A stretch of 64,000 bases of DNA from Pseudacidovorax sp. NFM-22 (GCF_021401245.1 NZ_JACBFY010000011.1:1-64000); one strand, 5' to 3'. Counted from the stretch's first letter, positions 21,550-31,885 are shown. Notes: generated by a model from the letters alone, not told the origin. A program made the numbers and translations.

Positions 21550-22989
21550 ATGAGCGCCCGCCCGGCCACGGGCACGGGGCCTGTACCGACGACGCGCCCC
21601 GCAACTCCCCGCCCGGCCGTCCGCGACCGGCTGGCACAGGCCGGCCTGGCCACCGCGGCGCTTTGCACCGTGCTGCGGCTCATGCTCGGCGGTGGTGCTG
21701 GGTGGCTGACGGCCGCCGCACTGGGCCTGACGGTGTTCGCCGCCGCCGCCTGGCCGCGGGTCAGTCCGCAGGCGCGCTTCTTCGGCGCGCTGGCCGTGCC
21801 CGCGGCGGCGCTGGTCTGGCTGGTGGCGCCCGCGCCCGGCCCGATCCTCGAAGGGGCGGTGGCGCAGAGCACGCAGTTCGCCGCACTGCTGGCGGCGCTG
21901 GCCACCTTGCGCCTGCCGATGCGCCGCTCGCCGCTGATGGGGCGGGCAGCGGCCTCGCTGCTGGCCGCGCGCCCGGGCCTGCGCCACGGCGCGGTGCTGT
22001 TCGGCAGCCACTGGCTGAGCCTCATGTTCAGCTTCGGCGTGGTGCCGATGATGGGCGAACTGCTGGAGCGCGCGGGCCTGCATGTGCGCAGCAGCCCCGT
22101 GGCCCGCGGCATGCTGGCGGCCGTCATTCGCGGCCTGGCGCTGACCACCGCCTGGTCGCCCATGGCGATCAGCTTCGCCATCGTGAGTTCGGCCCTGCCG
22201 ACGCTGCGCGTGCTGCCCTTCGTCGCCACCGGCATGCTGGCGGCGGCGCTGATCCTGGGCGTCGAGCTCATCGCCGACCATCGCAGCCGGCCGCCCGCGG
22301 AGTCCGCCGATCCGGCGACTTCCGTCCCGTCCGACGGCCGCGCGCTGGCGCTCATCCTGGGCATGAGCGTGCTGCTCTTCCTGGCCACGCTGCTGCTGCA
22401 CCACGCGACCGGCTGGAGCTTCATGGCCTGCGCCACGCTGACCATTCCCGCGCTGAGTCTGGCCTGGGCCCTGGGCCAGTCCACACCGCCATCGACCACG
22501 GCGGAACGCGAGGGCGTCCGCTTGGCGCTGTCGCACTTCTTCGAGGTGCTGACCGAGACGCGCAGCGAGATCTTCGTCTTCTCCTCGGCCCTGTTCATCG
22601 GGCAGGCCGTGCTGGCCGTCGCCCGCGCTTTGGGGCTGGGCGATGGCGCCGGTCTGCCCGGCTGGCTGCTGCCGCTGCTGTGCCTGGTCTCCATTCCGCT
22701 GGTGGCCGCCCTGTCGGTGGCGCCCACCATCGCCGTGCTGATCTGGGCGCAGGTCTTCGCGGGGACCGCCTCCGCACTGGCGGCGCCGCTCACGCATGCG
22801 CTGGCGCTGACGCTGGGCTGGTCGCTGGCCATCATGGTCTCGCCCGTGAGCGCCACGCTGCTGCTGGCGGGCGCCATGACCGGCGTGCCGCCGCGCGAGA
22901 TCGCCCTGGGCTGGAACCTCGGCTTCGTGCTGCGCAGCGCCGTCGTGGCGGGCCTGCTGCTCGCCGGCCTCTACAGGCTGGGCTGCTGA
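21550..22989 (+). CDS. Polytopic inner membrane protein, unknown
   Basis: A 479-residue protein with roughly 12 hydrophobic segments, separated by a hydrophilic loop after about 240 residues ('DHRSRPPAESADPATS') and a second charged loop near 320 ('TTAEREGVRLALSHFFEVLT'). The internal two-fold layout and motifs such as 'ALTTAWSPMAISFAIVSSAL' and 'MVSPVSATLLLAGAMTGVP' recall the ion-transporter superfamily (DctM/ArsB-like), but I cannot name a family. It starts 61 bases after the PotA-like gene and probably shares its transcript, so it may move a related compound or its breakdown product. A GTG at 21544 is an alternative start. Confidence 0.7.
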   Translation: MSARPATGTGPVPTTRPATPRPAVRDRLAQAGLATAALCTVLRLMLGGGAGWLTAAALGLTVFAAAAWPRVSPQARFFGALAVPAAALVWLVAPAPGPILEGAVAQSTQFAALLAALATLRLPMRRSPLMGRAAASLLAARPGLRHGAVLFGSHWLSLMFSFGVVPMMGELLERAGLHVRSSPVARGMLAAVIRGLALTTAWSPMAISFAIVSSALPTLRVLPFVATGMLAAALILGVELIADHRSRPPAESADPATSVPSDGRALALILGMSVLLFLATLLLHHATGWSFMACATLTIPALSLAWALGQSTPPSTTAEREGVRLALSHFFEVLTETRSEIFVFSSALFIGQAVLAVARALGLGDGAGLPGWLLPLLCLVSIPLVAALSVAPTIAVLIWAQVFAGTASALAAPLTHALALTLGWSLAIMVSPVSATLLLAGAMTGVPPREIALGWNLGFVLRSAVVAGLLLAGLYRLGC

Positions 22990-23771
22990 GGCCCGAGGGC
23001 GCGGGCCTGGCCCGCGATGTCGGCCTGCGCGATGCGCAGTGCCGCCTCCACCCGTCCGCGCAGCGGCGCATCCAGGCGATGCGCCGGCACCGCCACCGAC
23101 ACCGCCGCCAGCGGCACGCCCATGGAATTGACGACGGGCAGCGCCAGCGAGGCGACTTCCGGAACACGGCCGGGCGCGCGGAAGGCCACGGCGCCATCGG
23201 CCACCTCGCGCAGATGGGCGATCAGCGCATCGGCTTCCGCGCCGGCTGCCACGCCGCAGCGCGCCAGTGTGGGCGCCCATTGCGCCATGCCGCGCATCGC
23301 CAGCATGGCCAGGCCACCGGCCGTGTCAGTGATCGAGGCACGCTCGCCCAGCGAGAACATGTAGGTCAGGCGCCGCCGGCAGACCTCGCGCCACATCACC
23401 AGCACCTCGTCGCCTTCGGCCTGCACCAGGAAGCTGCTCTCGTCGATGTCCAGCACCAGGCGGCTGAGCACCGGCTGGCTGATCTGCACGATGTCGGCTT
23501 CGGACAGGTAGCGCCCGGCGATGCCCAGGATGCGCGAGCCCAGCGAATAGGCGCGGCTGAAGGCGTCACGGCGCAGGTAGCCCGAGCGCACCAGCGTATC
23601 GAGGATGAGCGTGGTCGTGCTCTTGGGAATGCCCAGCCGCGCGGCGATGTCCGAATGCTTGAGCAGCCGGGCCTCGGCCACCAGCTCGATGATGTCGAGG
23701 GCGCGCCGCGCGGCACGCACCTGCTTGGAGTCTTCGGAAGGCGAGTCGGGCGAGGGAGAGGAAGCGGTCAC
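22971..23771 (-). CDS. IclR-family transcriptional regulator
   Basis: A 266-residue regulator. The N-terminal winged helix-turn-helix (about 20-75) has 'ARRALDIIELVAEARLLKHS' and 'DIAARLGIPKSTTTLILDTL'. The C-terminal effector domain follows, with 'GLAMLAMRGMA' and 'SLALPVVNSMGVPLAAVSVA'. The best start is GTG at 23771. Its 3' end overlaps the 3' end of the convergent membrane protein gene by 19 bases. It is the likely regulator of the ABC importer operon through the palindrome at 16438 (inference). Confidence 0.9.
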   Translation of the reverse strand: MTASSPSPDSPSEDSKQVRAARRALDIIELVAEARLLKHSDIAARLGIPKSTTTLILDTLVRSGYLRRDAFSRAYSLGSRILGIAGRYLSEADIVQISQPVLSRLVLDIDESSFLVQAEGDEVLVMWREVCRRRLTYMFSLGERASITDTAGGLAMLAMRGMAQWAPTLARCGVAAGAEADALIAHLREVADGAVAFRAPGRVPEVASLALPVVNSMGVPLAAVSVAVPAHRLDAPLRGRVEAALRIAQADIAGQARALGPQQPSL

Positions 23772-23856
23772 GATGGGCGAGCGGAGAGGCCATCGCGAGT
23801 GCAGCCCGGCCAACGGCGCGAGGACTTTAGCACCCGGCGTGCCAGCCCCGTTGCAC

Positions 23857-26460
23857 TCACTCGGCCGCCTGCCGCAGCGTGGCCGCCACGGGCCGGCGCA
23901 GCACTTCGCGCAGGCTCCACCAGCCGGCGCCCAGGGCCAGCAGCGCGCCGACGATGGCGCCGAACAGCGGCACCAGCGGCGACGCCGTCCAGCGGAAGTC
24001 GAACACCCAGCGCGCCAGCGCCCAGGCGATGGCCGAAGCCACGATGCTCGCCAGCAGACCGGCGAGCAGCCCGGTGCCGGCCAGTTCCGCGCGCTGCACC
24101 TGCCGCAGCAGCGCGGCGCGGGCGCCCAGCGCGCGCATGACGGCGAACTCGCGCGCCCGCTCCTCGCGCGTCGCACTGACGGCCGCGAACAGCACCACCA
24201 GGCCGGCCGCGAGCGTGAAGCCGAACAGGAACTCCACCGCGCGGATCACCTGGTCCAGCACGCGCTGCACCTGGGCGATGGTGCTGCTCATGTCGACGTT
24301 GGTCACGTTGGGAAACTGGCGGACCAGGGCGTTGTCGAAGCTCGCGCTTCCGTCGCCGGGCCGCCCCAGGACGGAAGGCGCCCCCTCGGGGGGCAGCGGA
24401 CCTCGCGCAGCGGGGGAGCGTGGGGGCAGCTTTTCTGGTGCGCGGAAGGCGGCCAGATACGTCACCGGCACCTCGGCCGGCATCGCCGCCAGCGGGTACA
24501 TCACGAAGAAGTTCGCATGGAGCGAGCCCCAGTCCACCTTGCGGGTGGAGGTGATGCGGCCCTCGCTCGTCACGCCACCGATGTCGAAGCGCAGCCGGTC
24601 GCCGAGCTTGAGGCCCAGCGTCTCCATCAGGCCTTCCTCCACGCTCACGGCATCGGCCTCGCCCGAGGTCCACGCACCCTGCACGATGCTGTTGTGGCCG
24701 GGCCGGTCGGCCGCGTTGCTGAGGTTGAACTCGCGGTCGACCAGGCGCTTGGCGCGGTCCTCGCTGTAGTCGTCGGGCGTGACCGGCTTGTCGTTGATGG
24801 CCACCAGCCGGCCGCGGAACATGGGGTACCAGTCGTACTGCGCCACGCCGCCCTGGCGCAGCGCGTCCTGGAAGGCCTGCGCCTGGTCGGGCATGACGTT
24901 GATGACGAAGCGGTTCGGCGCATCGGGCGGCGTGGCCTTGCGCCAGCTGTCGACCAGGTCGGTGCGCAGCAGCACCAGCAGCATCAGCGCCAGCAGGCCC
25001 ACGGCCAGGCTGCTGACCTGCAGCACCGCATACACCGGCCGCGCCGACACCTGCCGCGTGGCCAGCACCAGCCAGCGCGGCGCACTGCCCTCGCGCACCA
25101 CGCGCCGCAGCACCAGCACGGCCAGCCAGGCCAGCACGGCGAACACGGCCACTGCCCCGGCGAAGCCGCCGACGGCGATCAGGCCGAGCTTGAGGTCGCT
25201 GCTGGCGGCCAGCAGCAGGGCCGCGAAGCCGGCCACGCCCAGGCCCAGCACCGCGGCCGAGGCAGGCCGCAGCGCGCCCAGCTCGCGGCGGATGACGCGC
25301 AGCGGCGGCACCTGCGCCAGCTGCAGCACCGGCGGCAGGCCGAAGGCGAAGAGCAGCGTCAGGCCCATGCCCACGCCGAAGAGCGCTGGCCATGCCGTGG
25401 CAGCAGGCAGGTCGCCGTCGACCAGCCCGGCCAGCAGGCGCACGAACACATGGTGCACCGCATAGCCGATGGCCACGCCCGCCAGGCTGGCGCCCAGCCC
25501 GATGACGCCGAACTCGACCGCATAGGCGCCCGCGATGGTGCGCTGGCGCTGACCCAGCACGCGCAGCATCGCGGCGCCGTCCAGGTGCCGGGCCGCGAAG
25601 CCGCGCGCCGCCAGCGCCACGGCCACCGCCGACAGCAGCGCGGCGAGCAGCGCCACCAGGTTCAGGAATTTCTCGGCCCGGTCCAGCGTCTGGCGCATCT
25701 CGGGGCGGCCGCTGTCCAGCGACTCCAGCCGCGCGCCGCGCAGTTCGCCGGCATCCAGGCGCTGCTGCACCTGGTCCGAGAAGCGCTTGACCGCCGGCGC
25801 CTCGCCGGCCACCGCGAGCCGGTAGCGCACGCGGCTGGCCGGCTGCACGAGCGCGGTGCGGGCCACGTCGGCCTGGTTCATCATGACCCGCGGCGCGAAG
25901 TTGAGGAAGCCGGCGCCGCGGTCGGGCTCGATTACCAGCACGCGGCGGATCGTCAGAGCGGCATCGCCCAGCAGCAGGGTGTCGCCCACCTTCAGGTCCA
26001 GCGCTTCGAGCAGGCTGGCATCGACCCACACGTCGCCGGGGGCGGGCACGTCGCGCGTGGCCGCATCCGGCGCGCCGGGTGCTTCGGCGATGCGCAGGCT
26101 GCCGCGCAGCGGATAGCCGGCCGCCACCGCCTTGAGCGCCACCAGGCGGCTCGCGCCGCCACGCTCGTCCGTCGCCCGGGCCATGGTGGGGAAGTCATAG
26201 GTCATGGCCGACTGCAGGCCCTGGCCATGGGCTGCGTCCACCTGCGCCTGCGGCGGCGGGTTGTCGGTGACCAGCACCGCGTCGCCGCCCAGCAGCTGGC
26301 GGGCATCGCGAGCCAGCCCGCCCTTGAGCCGGTCGGCGAAGAAACCCACCGCCGTGAGCGCGGCCACGGCCAGCAGCACGGCCACGATCAGGAGGCGCAG
26401 CTCGCCCGCACGCAGGTCGCGGCGCAGCGTGCGCCAGCCAAGGAAGAAAGCGTCTTTCAT
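23857..26460 (-). CDS. ABC-type permease, FtsX/YbbP family
   Basis: An 867-residue protein with the FtsX-family architecture: one N-terminal helix ('LLIVAVLLAVAALTAVGFFA'), a large periplasmic domain, a four-helix block in the middle, a second periplasmic domain and a closing three-helix block ('FLFGFTLAAGLVVLFAAVSA', 'EFAVMRALGARAALLRQVQR'). It resembles YbbP, the permease partner of the ATPase YbbA, implicated in envelope lipoprotein or lipid handling. No ATPase gene is adjacent here. A block of about 30 residues near position 680-710 is a translated dispersed repeat. The ATG at 26460 follows an AGGA-poor leader but gives the family N-terminus. Confidence 0.87.
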   Translation of the reverse strand: MKDAFFLGWRTLRRDLRAGELRLLIVAVLLAVAALTAVGFFADRLKGGLARDARQLLGGDAVLVTDNPPPQAQVDAAHGQGLQSAMTYDFPTMARATDERGGASRLVALKAVAAGYPLRGSLRIAEAPGAPDAATRDVPAPGDVWVDASLLEALDLKVGDTLLLGDAALTIRRVLVIEPDRGAGFLNFAPRVMMNQADVARTALVQPASRVRYRLAVAGEAPAVKRFSDQVQQRLDAGELRGARLESLDSGRPEMRQTLDRAEKFLNLVALLAALLSAVAVALAARGFAARHLDGAAMLRVLGQRQRTIAGAYAVEFGVIGLGASLAGVAIGYAVHHVFVRLLAGLVDGDLPAATAWPALFGVGMGLTLLFAFGLPPVLQLAQVPPLRVIRRELGALRPASAAVLGLGVAGFAALLLAASSDLKLGLIAVGGFAGAVAVFAVLAWLAVLVLRRVVREGSAPRWLVLATRQVSARPVYAVLQVSSLAVGLLALMLLVLLRTDLVDSWRKATPPDAPNRFVINVMPDQAQAFQDALRQGGVAQYDWYPMFRGRLVAINDKPVTPDDYSEDRAKRLVDREFNLSNAADRPGHNSIVQGAWTSGEADAVSVEEGLMETLGLKLGDRLRFDIGGVTSEGRITSTRKVDWGSLHANFFVMYPLAAMPAEVPVTYLAAFRAPEKLPPRSPAARGPLPPEGAPSVLGRPGDGSASFDNALVRQFPNVTNVDMSSTIAQVQRVLDQVIRAVEFLFGFTLAAGLVVLFAAVSATREERAREFAVMRALGARAALLRQVQRAELAGTGLLAGLLASIVASAIAWALARWVFDFRWTASPLVPLFGAIVGALLALGAGWWSLREVLRRPVAATLRQAAE
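24355..24440. repeat. Dispersed repeat read in frame inside the FtsX-like permease gene
   Basis: This stretch contains the palindromic core CGCCCCCTCGGGGGGC and a G/C-rich tail (GCGGGGGAGCGTGGGGGC), and translates on the minus strand as Pro/Arg/Gly-rich 'LPPRSPAARGPLPPEGA'. From memory, elements of this style are intergenic repeats in Comamonadaceae. Here it preserves the reading frame of the surrounding gene in the second periplasmic domain. Confidence 0.6.
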
Positions 26461-26657
26461 AGGAGTGGCGCACGATAGCCCAGCGCTTCCGGTCGCGCGG
26501 GAATGCGGGGCAATCGCAAAGGGATTTCCCGCATGCGCGGCAAGGCGCCCGGCGGCCATCATGGGCTGGCGGACGCGGCGTCCTCCGACGCTGCCATGCG
26601 GCGGGCGCTGCAACCATGGCGGCCCAACCGATACGACGCCCCAGTCCAAGGAAGCCC

Positions 26658-26969
26658 ATGAACGCCCTCGTCCGATCCGCCCTCGCCATCGCCACCCTGG
26701 CCGCCGCTGGCGGTCTGCTCGCCGGCTGCGACCCCAAGCCCAAGGCCGATGCCCCGACCGCCGCATCAACCTCTGGCGCCACTGGGACACCCCAGGGCAT
26801 CAACCCCGCGCCTTCCGGTGCGGGCGTAGACTCCGGCGCCCATAAAGGCCCGGCCGAAGGCAGCTCGGCCATCGGCGGGGTGGCAGCAGGCCAGGCGGCT
26901 GGCGGCCACAACGTCGATGGCCCCACACCGGCACCGTCCAGCGGCGACGGTGCGGCGCCCAAGAACTGA
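26658..26969 (+). CDS. Small lipoprotein, unknown function
   Basis: A 103-residue protein. The signal peptide 'ALVRSALAIATLAAAGGLLAGC' ends in a lipobox L-A-G-C. The mature part is Gly/Ala/Pro/Ser-rich with 'GPAEGSSAIGGVAAGQAAGG', probably disordered. An AAGGAA ribosome site precedes the ATG. It lies 101 bases before the formate dehydrogenase operon on the same strand and is divergent from the permease gene. I recognise no family. Confidence 0.7.
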   Translation: MNALVRSALAIATLAAAGGLLAGCDPKPKADAPTAASTSGATGTPQGINPAPSGAGVDSGAHKGPAEGSSAIGGVAAGQAAGGHNVDGPTPAPSSGDGAAPKN

Positions 26970-27070
26970 CGAGCCCCACGGCGGCGGCCCACGAATTCCC
27001 ACGACAGACGCATCACAGCGCGACCCACGATGAAGCCCACGAAACCCGTGTCATTGCAGGAGGTTCGGTC

Positions 27071-30000
27071 ATGGACATGAACCGCCGCCATTTCTTCCGC
27101 GTCAGCGGTGCCGGCCTGGTCGGCTCCAGCCTGGTGGCCCTGGGCTTCTCGCCCACCGCCGCACTGGCCGAGACCCGCCAGTTCAAGCTGGCCCGCACCA
27201 CCGAGACGCGCCAGACCTGCACGTACTGCTCCGTGGGCTGCGGCCTGCTGATGTACAGCCTGGGCGACAAGGCCAAGAACGTGAAGGCCTCCATCCTTCA
27301 CATCGAGGGCGACCCGGACCACCCCGTCAACCGCGGCACGCTGTGCCCCAAGGGTGCCGGCCTGCTCGACTTCGTGCACAGCCCCAACCGGTTGAAGTAC
27401 CCCGAGGTGCGCGAGCCCGGCAGCACCGAGTGGAAGCGCGTGAGCTGGGACGAAGCCTTCAACCGCATCGCCAAGCTGCTCAAGGCCGACCGCGACGCCA
27501 ACTTCCAGGCCACCAATGCCGCAGGGCAGGTGGTCAACCGGTGGATCTCGACGGGCATGCTGTGTGCCTCGGCCTCGTCCAACGAAACCGGCTACCTGAC
27601 GCACAAGGCATTCCGCTCGCTCGGAATGCTCGCCTTCGACAACCAGGCCCGCGTTTGACACGGACCGACGGTGGCCAGTCTGGCCCCGACGTTCGGCCGC
27701 GGTGCGATGACCAACCATTGGCAGGACATCCAGAACGCTGATCTGGTCCTGATCATGGGCGGCAATGCCGCAGAAGCGCATCCGTGCGGCTTCAAGTGGG
27801 TCATCGAGGCCAAGAAGCACAACAAGGCACGCCTCGTCGTGGTGGACCCGCGCTTCACGCGCTCGGCTGCCGTGGCGGACTATTACGCGCCCATCCGCGC
27901 CGGCTCCGACATCGCCTTCCTGGGCGGCGTCATCCACTACCTGCTGAGCCAGGACAAGATCCAGACCGAGTACGTCCGCAACTACACCAACGCCCCCTTC
28001 ATCGTGGGTCCGGACTACAAGTTCGAGGACGGACTGTTCAGCGGCTACAACGCCGAGAAGCGCAGCTACGACAACAAGAGCTGGGGCTACGCGCTCGACG
28101 AGCAGGGCAATGCGAAGGTCGACATGACCATGCAGGACCCGAACTGCGTGCTGCAGGTCATGAAGCGCCACTACGCGCGCTACACGCCCGAGATGGTCAG
28201 CCGCATCACGGGCACGCCCCAGGACAAGTTCCTGAAGGTCTGCGAGTACATCGCCAGCACCGCCGTGCCCGGCCGCACCATGACGGTCATGTACGCGCTG
28301 GGCTGGACGCAGCACAGCCAGGGCTCGCAGATCATCCGCACCGGCGCCATCGTCCAGCTGCTGCTGGGCAACATCGGCGCGCCCGGCGGCGGCATGAATG
28401 CGCTGCGCGGCCACAGCAACATCCAGGGCCTGACGGACCTGGGCCTGCTGTCGAACTCGCTGCCCGGCTACCTCTCGCTGGCACGCGACACCGAGCAGAC
28501 GCTGGACGACTACTACAAGCCGCGCGCCCTCAAGCCCCTGCGGCCCAACCAGATGAGCTACTGGCAGAACTACCCCAAGTTCTTCGTCAGCATGCAGAAG
28601 GCCTGGTTCGGCAAGGCGGCCACCAAGGAGAACGACTGGGCCTTCCACTACCTGCCCAAGATCGACAAGCTCTACGACGTGCTCCAGGCCTTCGAGCTGA
28701 TGGACCAGGGCAAGCTCAACGGCTACATCTGCCAGGGCTTCAACCCCGTCGGCTCGTTCCCGGACAAGCACAAGATCGTGCGCAGCCTGTCCAAGCTCAA
28801 GTTCCTGGTCACCATCGATCCGCTGATGACCGAGACCAGCGAGTTCTGGCGCAACTTCGGCGAGCACAACGACGTCGATCCCAAGCAGATCCAGACCACG
28901 GTGTTCCGCCTGCCCTCCACCTGCTTCGCAGAGGAGAACGGCTCGGTCACCAACTCCAGCCGCTGGCTGCAGTGGCACTGGAAGGGCGCCGAGCCCCCGG
29001 GCGAGGCCCTGGCCGACACCGAGATCGTGGGCCAGCTGTTCACGCGGCTGCGCGCGGCCTACGCCAAGGAAGGCGGCGCCTTCCCCGACCCCATCGTCAA
29101 CCTGGCCTGGAACTACAAGATTCCGACCTCGCCTGCTCCCGAGGAGCTGGCGATGGAATACAACGGCAAGGCGCTGACAGACCTGACGGATCCGAAGGAC
29201 CCGACCAAGGTGCTGGCCAAGGCCGGCGAGCAGCTGGCCGGCTTCGGCCTGCTGCGCGATGACGGCTCCACGGCCAGCGGCTGCTGGATCTATGCCGGCG
29301 CCTGGACGCAGGCCGGCAACCAGATGGCGCGCCGCGGCAATGCCGACCCCTACGGCATCGGCATGGTGCAGGACTGGGCCTGGGCCTGGCCGGCCAACCG
29401 GCGCATCCTCTACAACGGCGCCTCCACCGACCCCAAGACCGGCAAGCCATGGATCGCCAGGCGGCCGCTGGTGTTCTGGGACGGCGCCAAGTGGACCGGG
29501 GCCGACGTGCCGGACATCCGCCCCGACGCCAACCCGGCCGACCCCGACGCGGTGCGTCCCTTCATCATGACCGCCGAGGGCGTGGCGCGCCTGTTCGCGC
29601 CCACGGGCATGGCCGAAGGCCCGCTGCCCGAGCACTACGAGCCCTTCGAGTCGCCGCTGGAGAACAACCCGCTGCACCCCAACAACAAGGTGGCGCGGGC
29701 CAACCCGGCAGCGCGCATCTTCAAGGGTGACCTGGAGCGCCTGGGCGTGCCCAAGGACTTCCCGTACGTGGCGACGAGCTACCGCTTGACGGAGCACTTC
29801 CACTACTGGACGAAGAACGTGATGACCTCGGCCATCATCCAGCCGCAGCAGTTCGTGGAGATCAGCGATGTGCTGGCGAAGGAAAAGGGCATCGCCAATG
29901 GCGACTGGGTCAAGGTGTCGAGCAAGCGCGGCTACATCAAGGCCGTCGCGCTGGTCTCCAAGCGCATCTCGGTGCTGCAGGTGGACGGCAGGACGGTGCA

Positions 30001-30145
30001 CACCGTCGGCCTGCCGAACCACTGGGGATTCGTGGGCGTGGCCAAGCCGGGTTACCTGGTGAACACGCTGACGCCGTTCGTGGGGGATGCGAACACGCAG
30101 ACGCCCGAATACAAGTCCTTCACCGTCAACATCGAAAAAGCCTAG
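27071..30145 (+). CDS. fdnG: Formate dehydrogenase-N alpha subunit, selenoprotein (UGA = Sec196)
   Basis: A 1024-residue molybdopterin enzyme that oxidises formate at a Mo/W-bis-MGD centre and exports as a folded complex. A Tat signal ('MNRRHFFRVSGAGLVGSSLV') is followed by the [4Fe-4S] motif 'TCTYCSVGCGLL'. The reading frame contains TGA at 27656-27658 (codon 196), flanked by 'FDNQARV' and 'HGPTVASLAPTFGRGAMTNH' exactly as around Sec196 of E. coli FdnG, and a SECIS hairpin follows. It is therefore decoded as selenocysteine, not stop; automated callers will split the gene at 27658. The beta and gamma subunit genes follow, and selABCD lie downstream. Confidence 0.95.
27656..27690 (+). promoter_or_regulatory. 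Bacterial SECIS element at the selenocysteine codon
   Basis: Eleven bases after the UGA, the mRNA forms GG (27670-27671), a bulged U (27672), GGCC (27673-27676), loop AGUCU (27677-27681), GGCC (27682-27685) and CC (27686-27687). Spacing, bulged U and apical GU match the E. coli fdnG/fdhF SECIS recognised by SelB. Confidence 0.9.
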
Positions 30146-30160
30146 GGAAGGAGCGCACCC

Positions 30161-31114
30161 ATGTCTTCACTCCAATCCCTGGACATCGCCAAGCGCTCGG
30201 CCACCACGGTGCAACCGCCCGTGGTGCGCCACCAGCCGCAGGTGCAGCCGGTGGCCAAGCTGATCGACGTGTCGGCCTGCATCGGCTGCAAGGCCTGCCA
30301 GGTGGCCTGCATGCAGTGGAACGACCTGCGCGACGAGGTCGGCACCACCCACGGCACCTACGACAACCCGATGGACCTCTCGCCGGCCTCCTGGACGGTG
30401 ATGCGCTTCTCGGAAGTCGAGCCCGAAGAAGGCAAGCTCGAGTGGCTGATCCGCAAGGACGGCTGCATGCACTGCGAGGACCCGGGCTGCCTCAAGGCCT
30501 GCCCGGCGCCCGGCGCCATCGTCAAGTACACCAACGGCATCGTCGACTTCATCAGCGAGCATTGCGTGGGCTGCGGCAACTGCGTCACGGGCTGCCCCTT
30601 CAATGTGCCGCGCATCAACAAGGCGGACAACCGGGCCTACAAGTGCTCGCTGTGCTCCGACCGCGTGGGCGTGGGCCTGGAACCGGCCTGCGCCAAGGTC
30701 TGCCCCACCGGCGCCATCCAGTTCGGCACCAAGGAGGACATGCACGAGTACGCCGCCGAGCGCCTCGTCGACCTCAAGGAGCGCGGCTATGCCAATGCCG
30801 GCGTCTACGACCCGCAGGGCGTGGGCGGCACGCACGTCATGTACGTGCTGCAGCATGCCGACCGGCCCGAGCTCTACCATGGCCTGCCCAAGGACCCGAC
30901 GATCAGCCCGCTGGTCTCGCTCTGGAAGGGCATCGCCAAGCCACTGGGCCTGCTGGCCATGGCCGGCGCGGTGATCGGCGGCTTCTTCCACTACATGAAG
31001 GTGGGGCCCGTCGAGGCCAAGGAAGACAGGGACGCCGATGGCGTCGCCGATGACCACGAGGTCGCCGTCATCGAGAAGCCCGCCGCAGACCGCCGTGAAG
31101 GAGCCCAGCCATGA
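30161..31114 (+). CDS. fdxH: Formate dehydrogenase-N beta subunit (iron-sulfur, membrane anchored)
   Basis: A 317-residue electron-transfer subunit that carries four [4Fe-4S] clusters between the catalytic subunit and the quinone-reducing gamma subunit. Cysteine clusters are '[11 protein letters not shown]', '[14 protein letters not shown]', '[17 protein letters not shown]' and '[20 protein letters not shown]'. A single C-terminal membrane helix is '[19 protein letters not shown]'. An AAGGAG ribosome site lies before the ATG, 16 bases after fdnG, and the 3' end overlaps fdnI by ATGA. Confidence 0.97.
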   Translation: MSSLQSLDIAKRSATTVQPPVVRHQPQVQPVAKLIDVSACIGCKACQVACMQWNDLRDEVGTTHGTYDNPMDLSPASWTVMRFSEVEPEEGKLEWLIRKDGCMHCEDPGCLKACPAPGAIVKYTNGIVDFISEHCVGCGNCVTGCPFNVPRINKADNRAYKCSLCSDRVGVGLEPACAKVCPTGAIQFGTKEDMHEYAAERLVDLKERGYANAGVYDPQGVGGTHVMYVLQHADRPELYHGLPKDPTISPLVSLWKGIAKPLGLLAMAGAVIGGFFHYMKVGPVEAKEDRDADGVADDHEVAVIEKPAADRREGAQP

Positions 31115-31734
31115 GCCGTGTCTACCTGCGCCGCTACAAGGACGGCACGCGGATGAACCACTGGTTCATCGTCGTCATGTTCTTCTGCGCCGCCCTCTCG
31201 GGCCTGGCCTTCTTCCACCCGGCGCTGTTTCCGCTGACCAACCTCTTCGGCGGCGGGCAGTGGACGCGCATCCTGCATCCCTTCATGGGCCTCTTGATGG
31301 TGCTGGGCTTCGCCTTCATGTTCTTCGGCCTCTGGCGCGAGAACCTGATCGGCCGCAACGACGTCGAATGGATGAAGCGCTCGGGCCAGATGTTGGCCGG
31401 CCACAAGGAGCACATGCCGCCGGTGGGCAAGTACAACGCCGGCCAGAAGCTGGTGTTCTGGGTGATGGCGGTGTCGCTGCTGGTGCTGCTGGCGACGGGC
31501 TTCCTGTTCTGGAGCCCGTGGTTCGTGCACTACTTCCCCATCACGCTGCGCCGTATCGCCGTGGTGCTGCATGCGGCCTCGGCCGTGTTCCTGGTGCTGT
31601 CGGTGATCATGCATGTGTACGCCGCCATCTGGGTCAAGGGCACCATGCGCGCCATGACGCGCGGCACCGTCACCGAAGGCTGGGCACGGCTCAACCATCC
31701 GGTGTGGCACCGCGAGATGACGGGACGCGACTGA
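31111..31734 (+). CDS. fdnI: Formate dehydrogenase-N gamma subunit (cytochrome b556)
   Basis: A 207-residue inner membrane protein with four helices that binds two b hemes and reduces quinone. Helix-associated His residues lie in '[13 protein letters not shown]', '[13 protein letters not shown]', '[20 protein letters not shown]' and the cytoplasmic '[10 protein letters not shown]'. It ends the structural operon and is followed by a terminator. Confidence 0.96.
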   Translation: MSRVYLRRYKDGTRMNHWFIVVMFFCAALSGLAFFHPALFPLTNLFGGGQWTRILHPFMGLLMVLGFAFMFFGLWRENLIGRNDVEWMKRSGQMLAGHKEHMPPVGKYNAGQKLVFWVMAVSLLVLLATGFLFWSPWFVHYFPITLRRIAVVLHAASAVFLVLSVIMHVYAAIWVKGTMRAMTRGTVTEGWARLNHPVWHREMTGRD

Positions 31735-31778
31735 GCACGGTCGCAGCCCTCGCGCGCCGGTCCGGCGCGCACCCTCCG

Positions 31779-31818
31779 CCCCACGGCGCCGCATCCGGGC
31801 CGTGGGGTTCGTTCTTTT
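31779..31818 (+). terminator. Rho-independent terminator after fdnI
   Basis: A 9-bp stem (CCCCACGGC at 31779-31787 with GCCGTGGGG at 31799-31807) has an 11-base loop and a T-rich tail (TTCGTTCTTTT). A second GC hairpin (GCGCGCCGG/CCGGCGCGC) lies just upstream. It lies between the structural genes and fdhE, so the accessory and sel genes probably depend partly on read-through or their own promoter. Confidence 0.8.
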
Positions 31819-31885
31819 GCAACGCCCGCCCCGGGATACCCCTGGCATGCGCCCTGACACGGCCATGCTCTAGCATTCGCCCCCG

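Noticed and set aside
27071-27658. fdnG as a truncated pseudogene ending at 27658
   Set aside because: The stop is UGA at the exact Sec196 position with a SECIS hairpin, homology continues, and the whole Sec machinery is encoded nearby.
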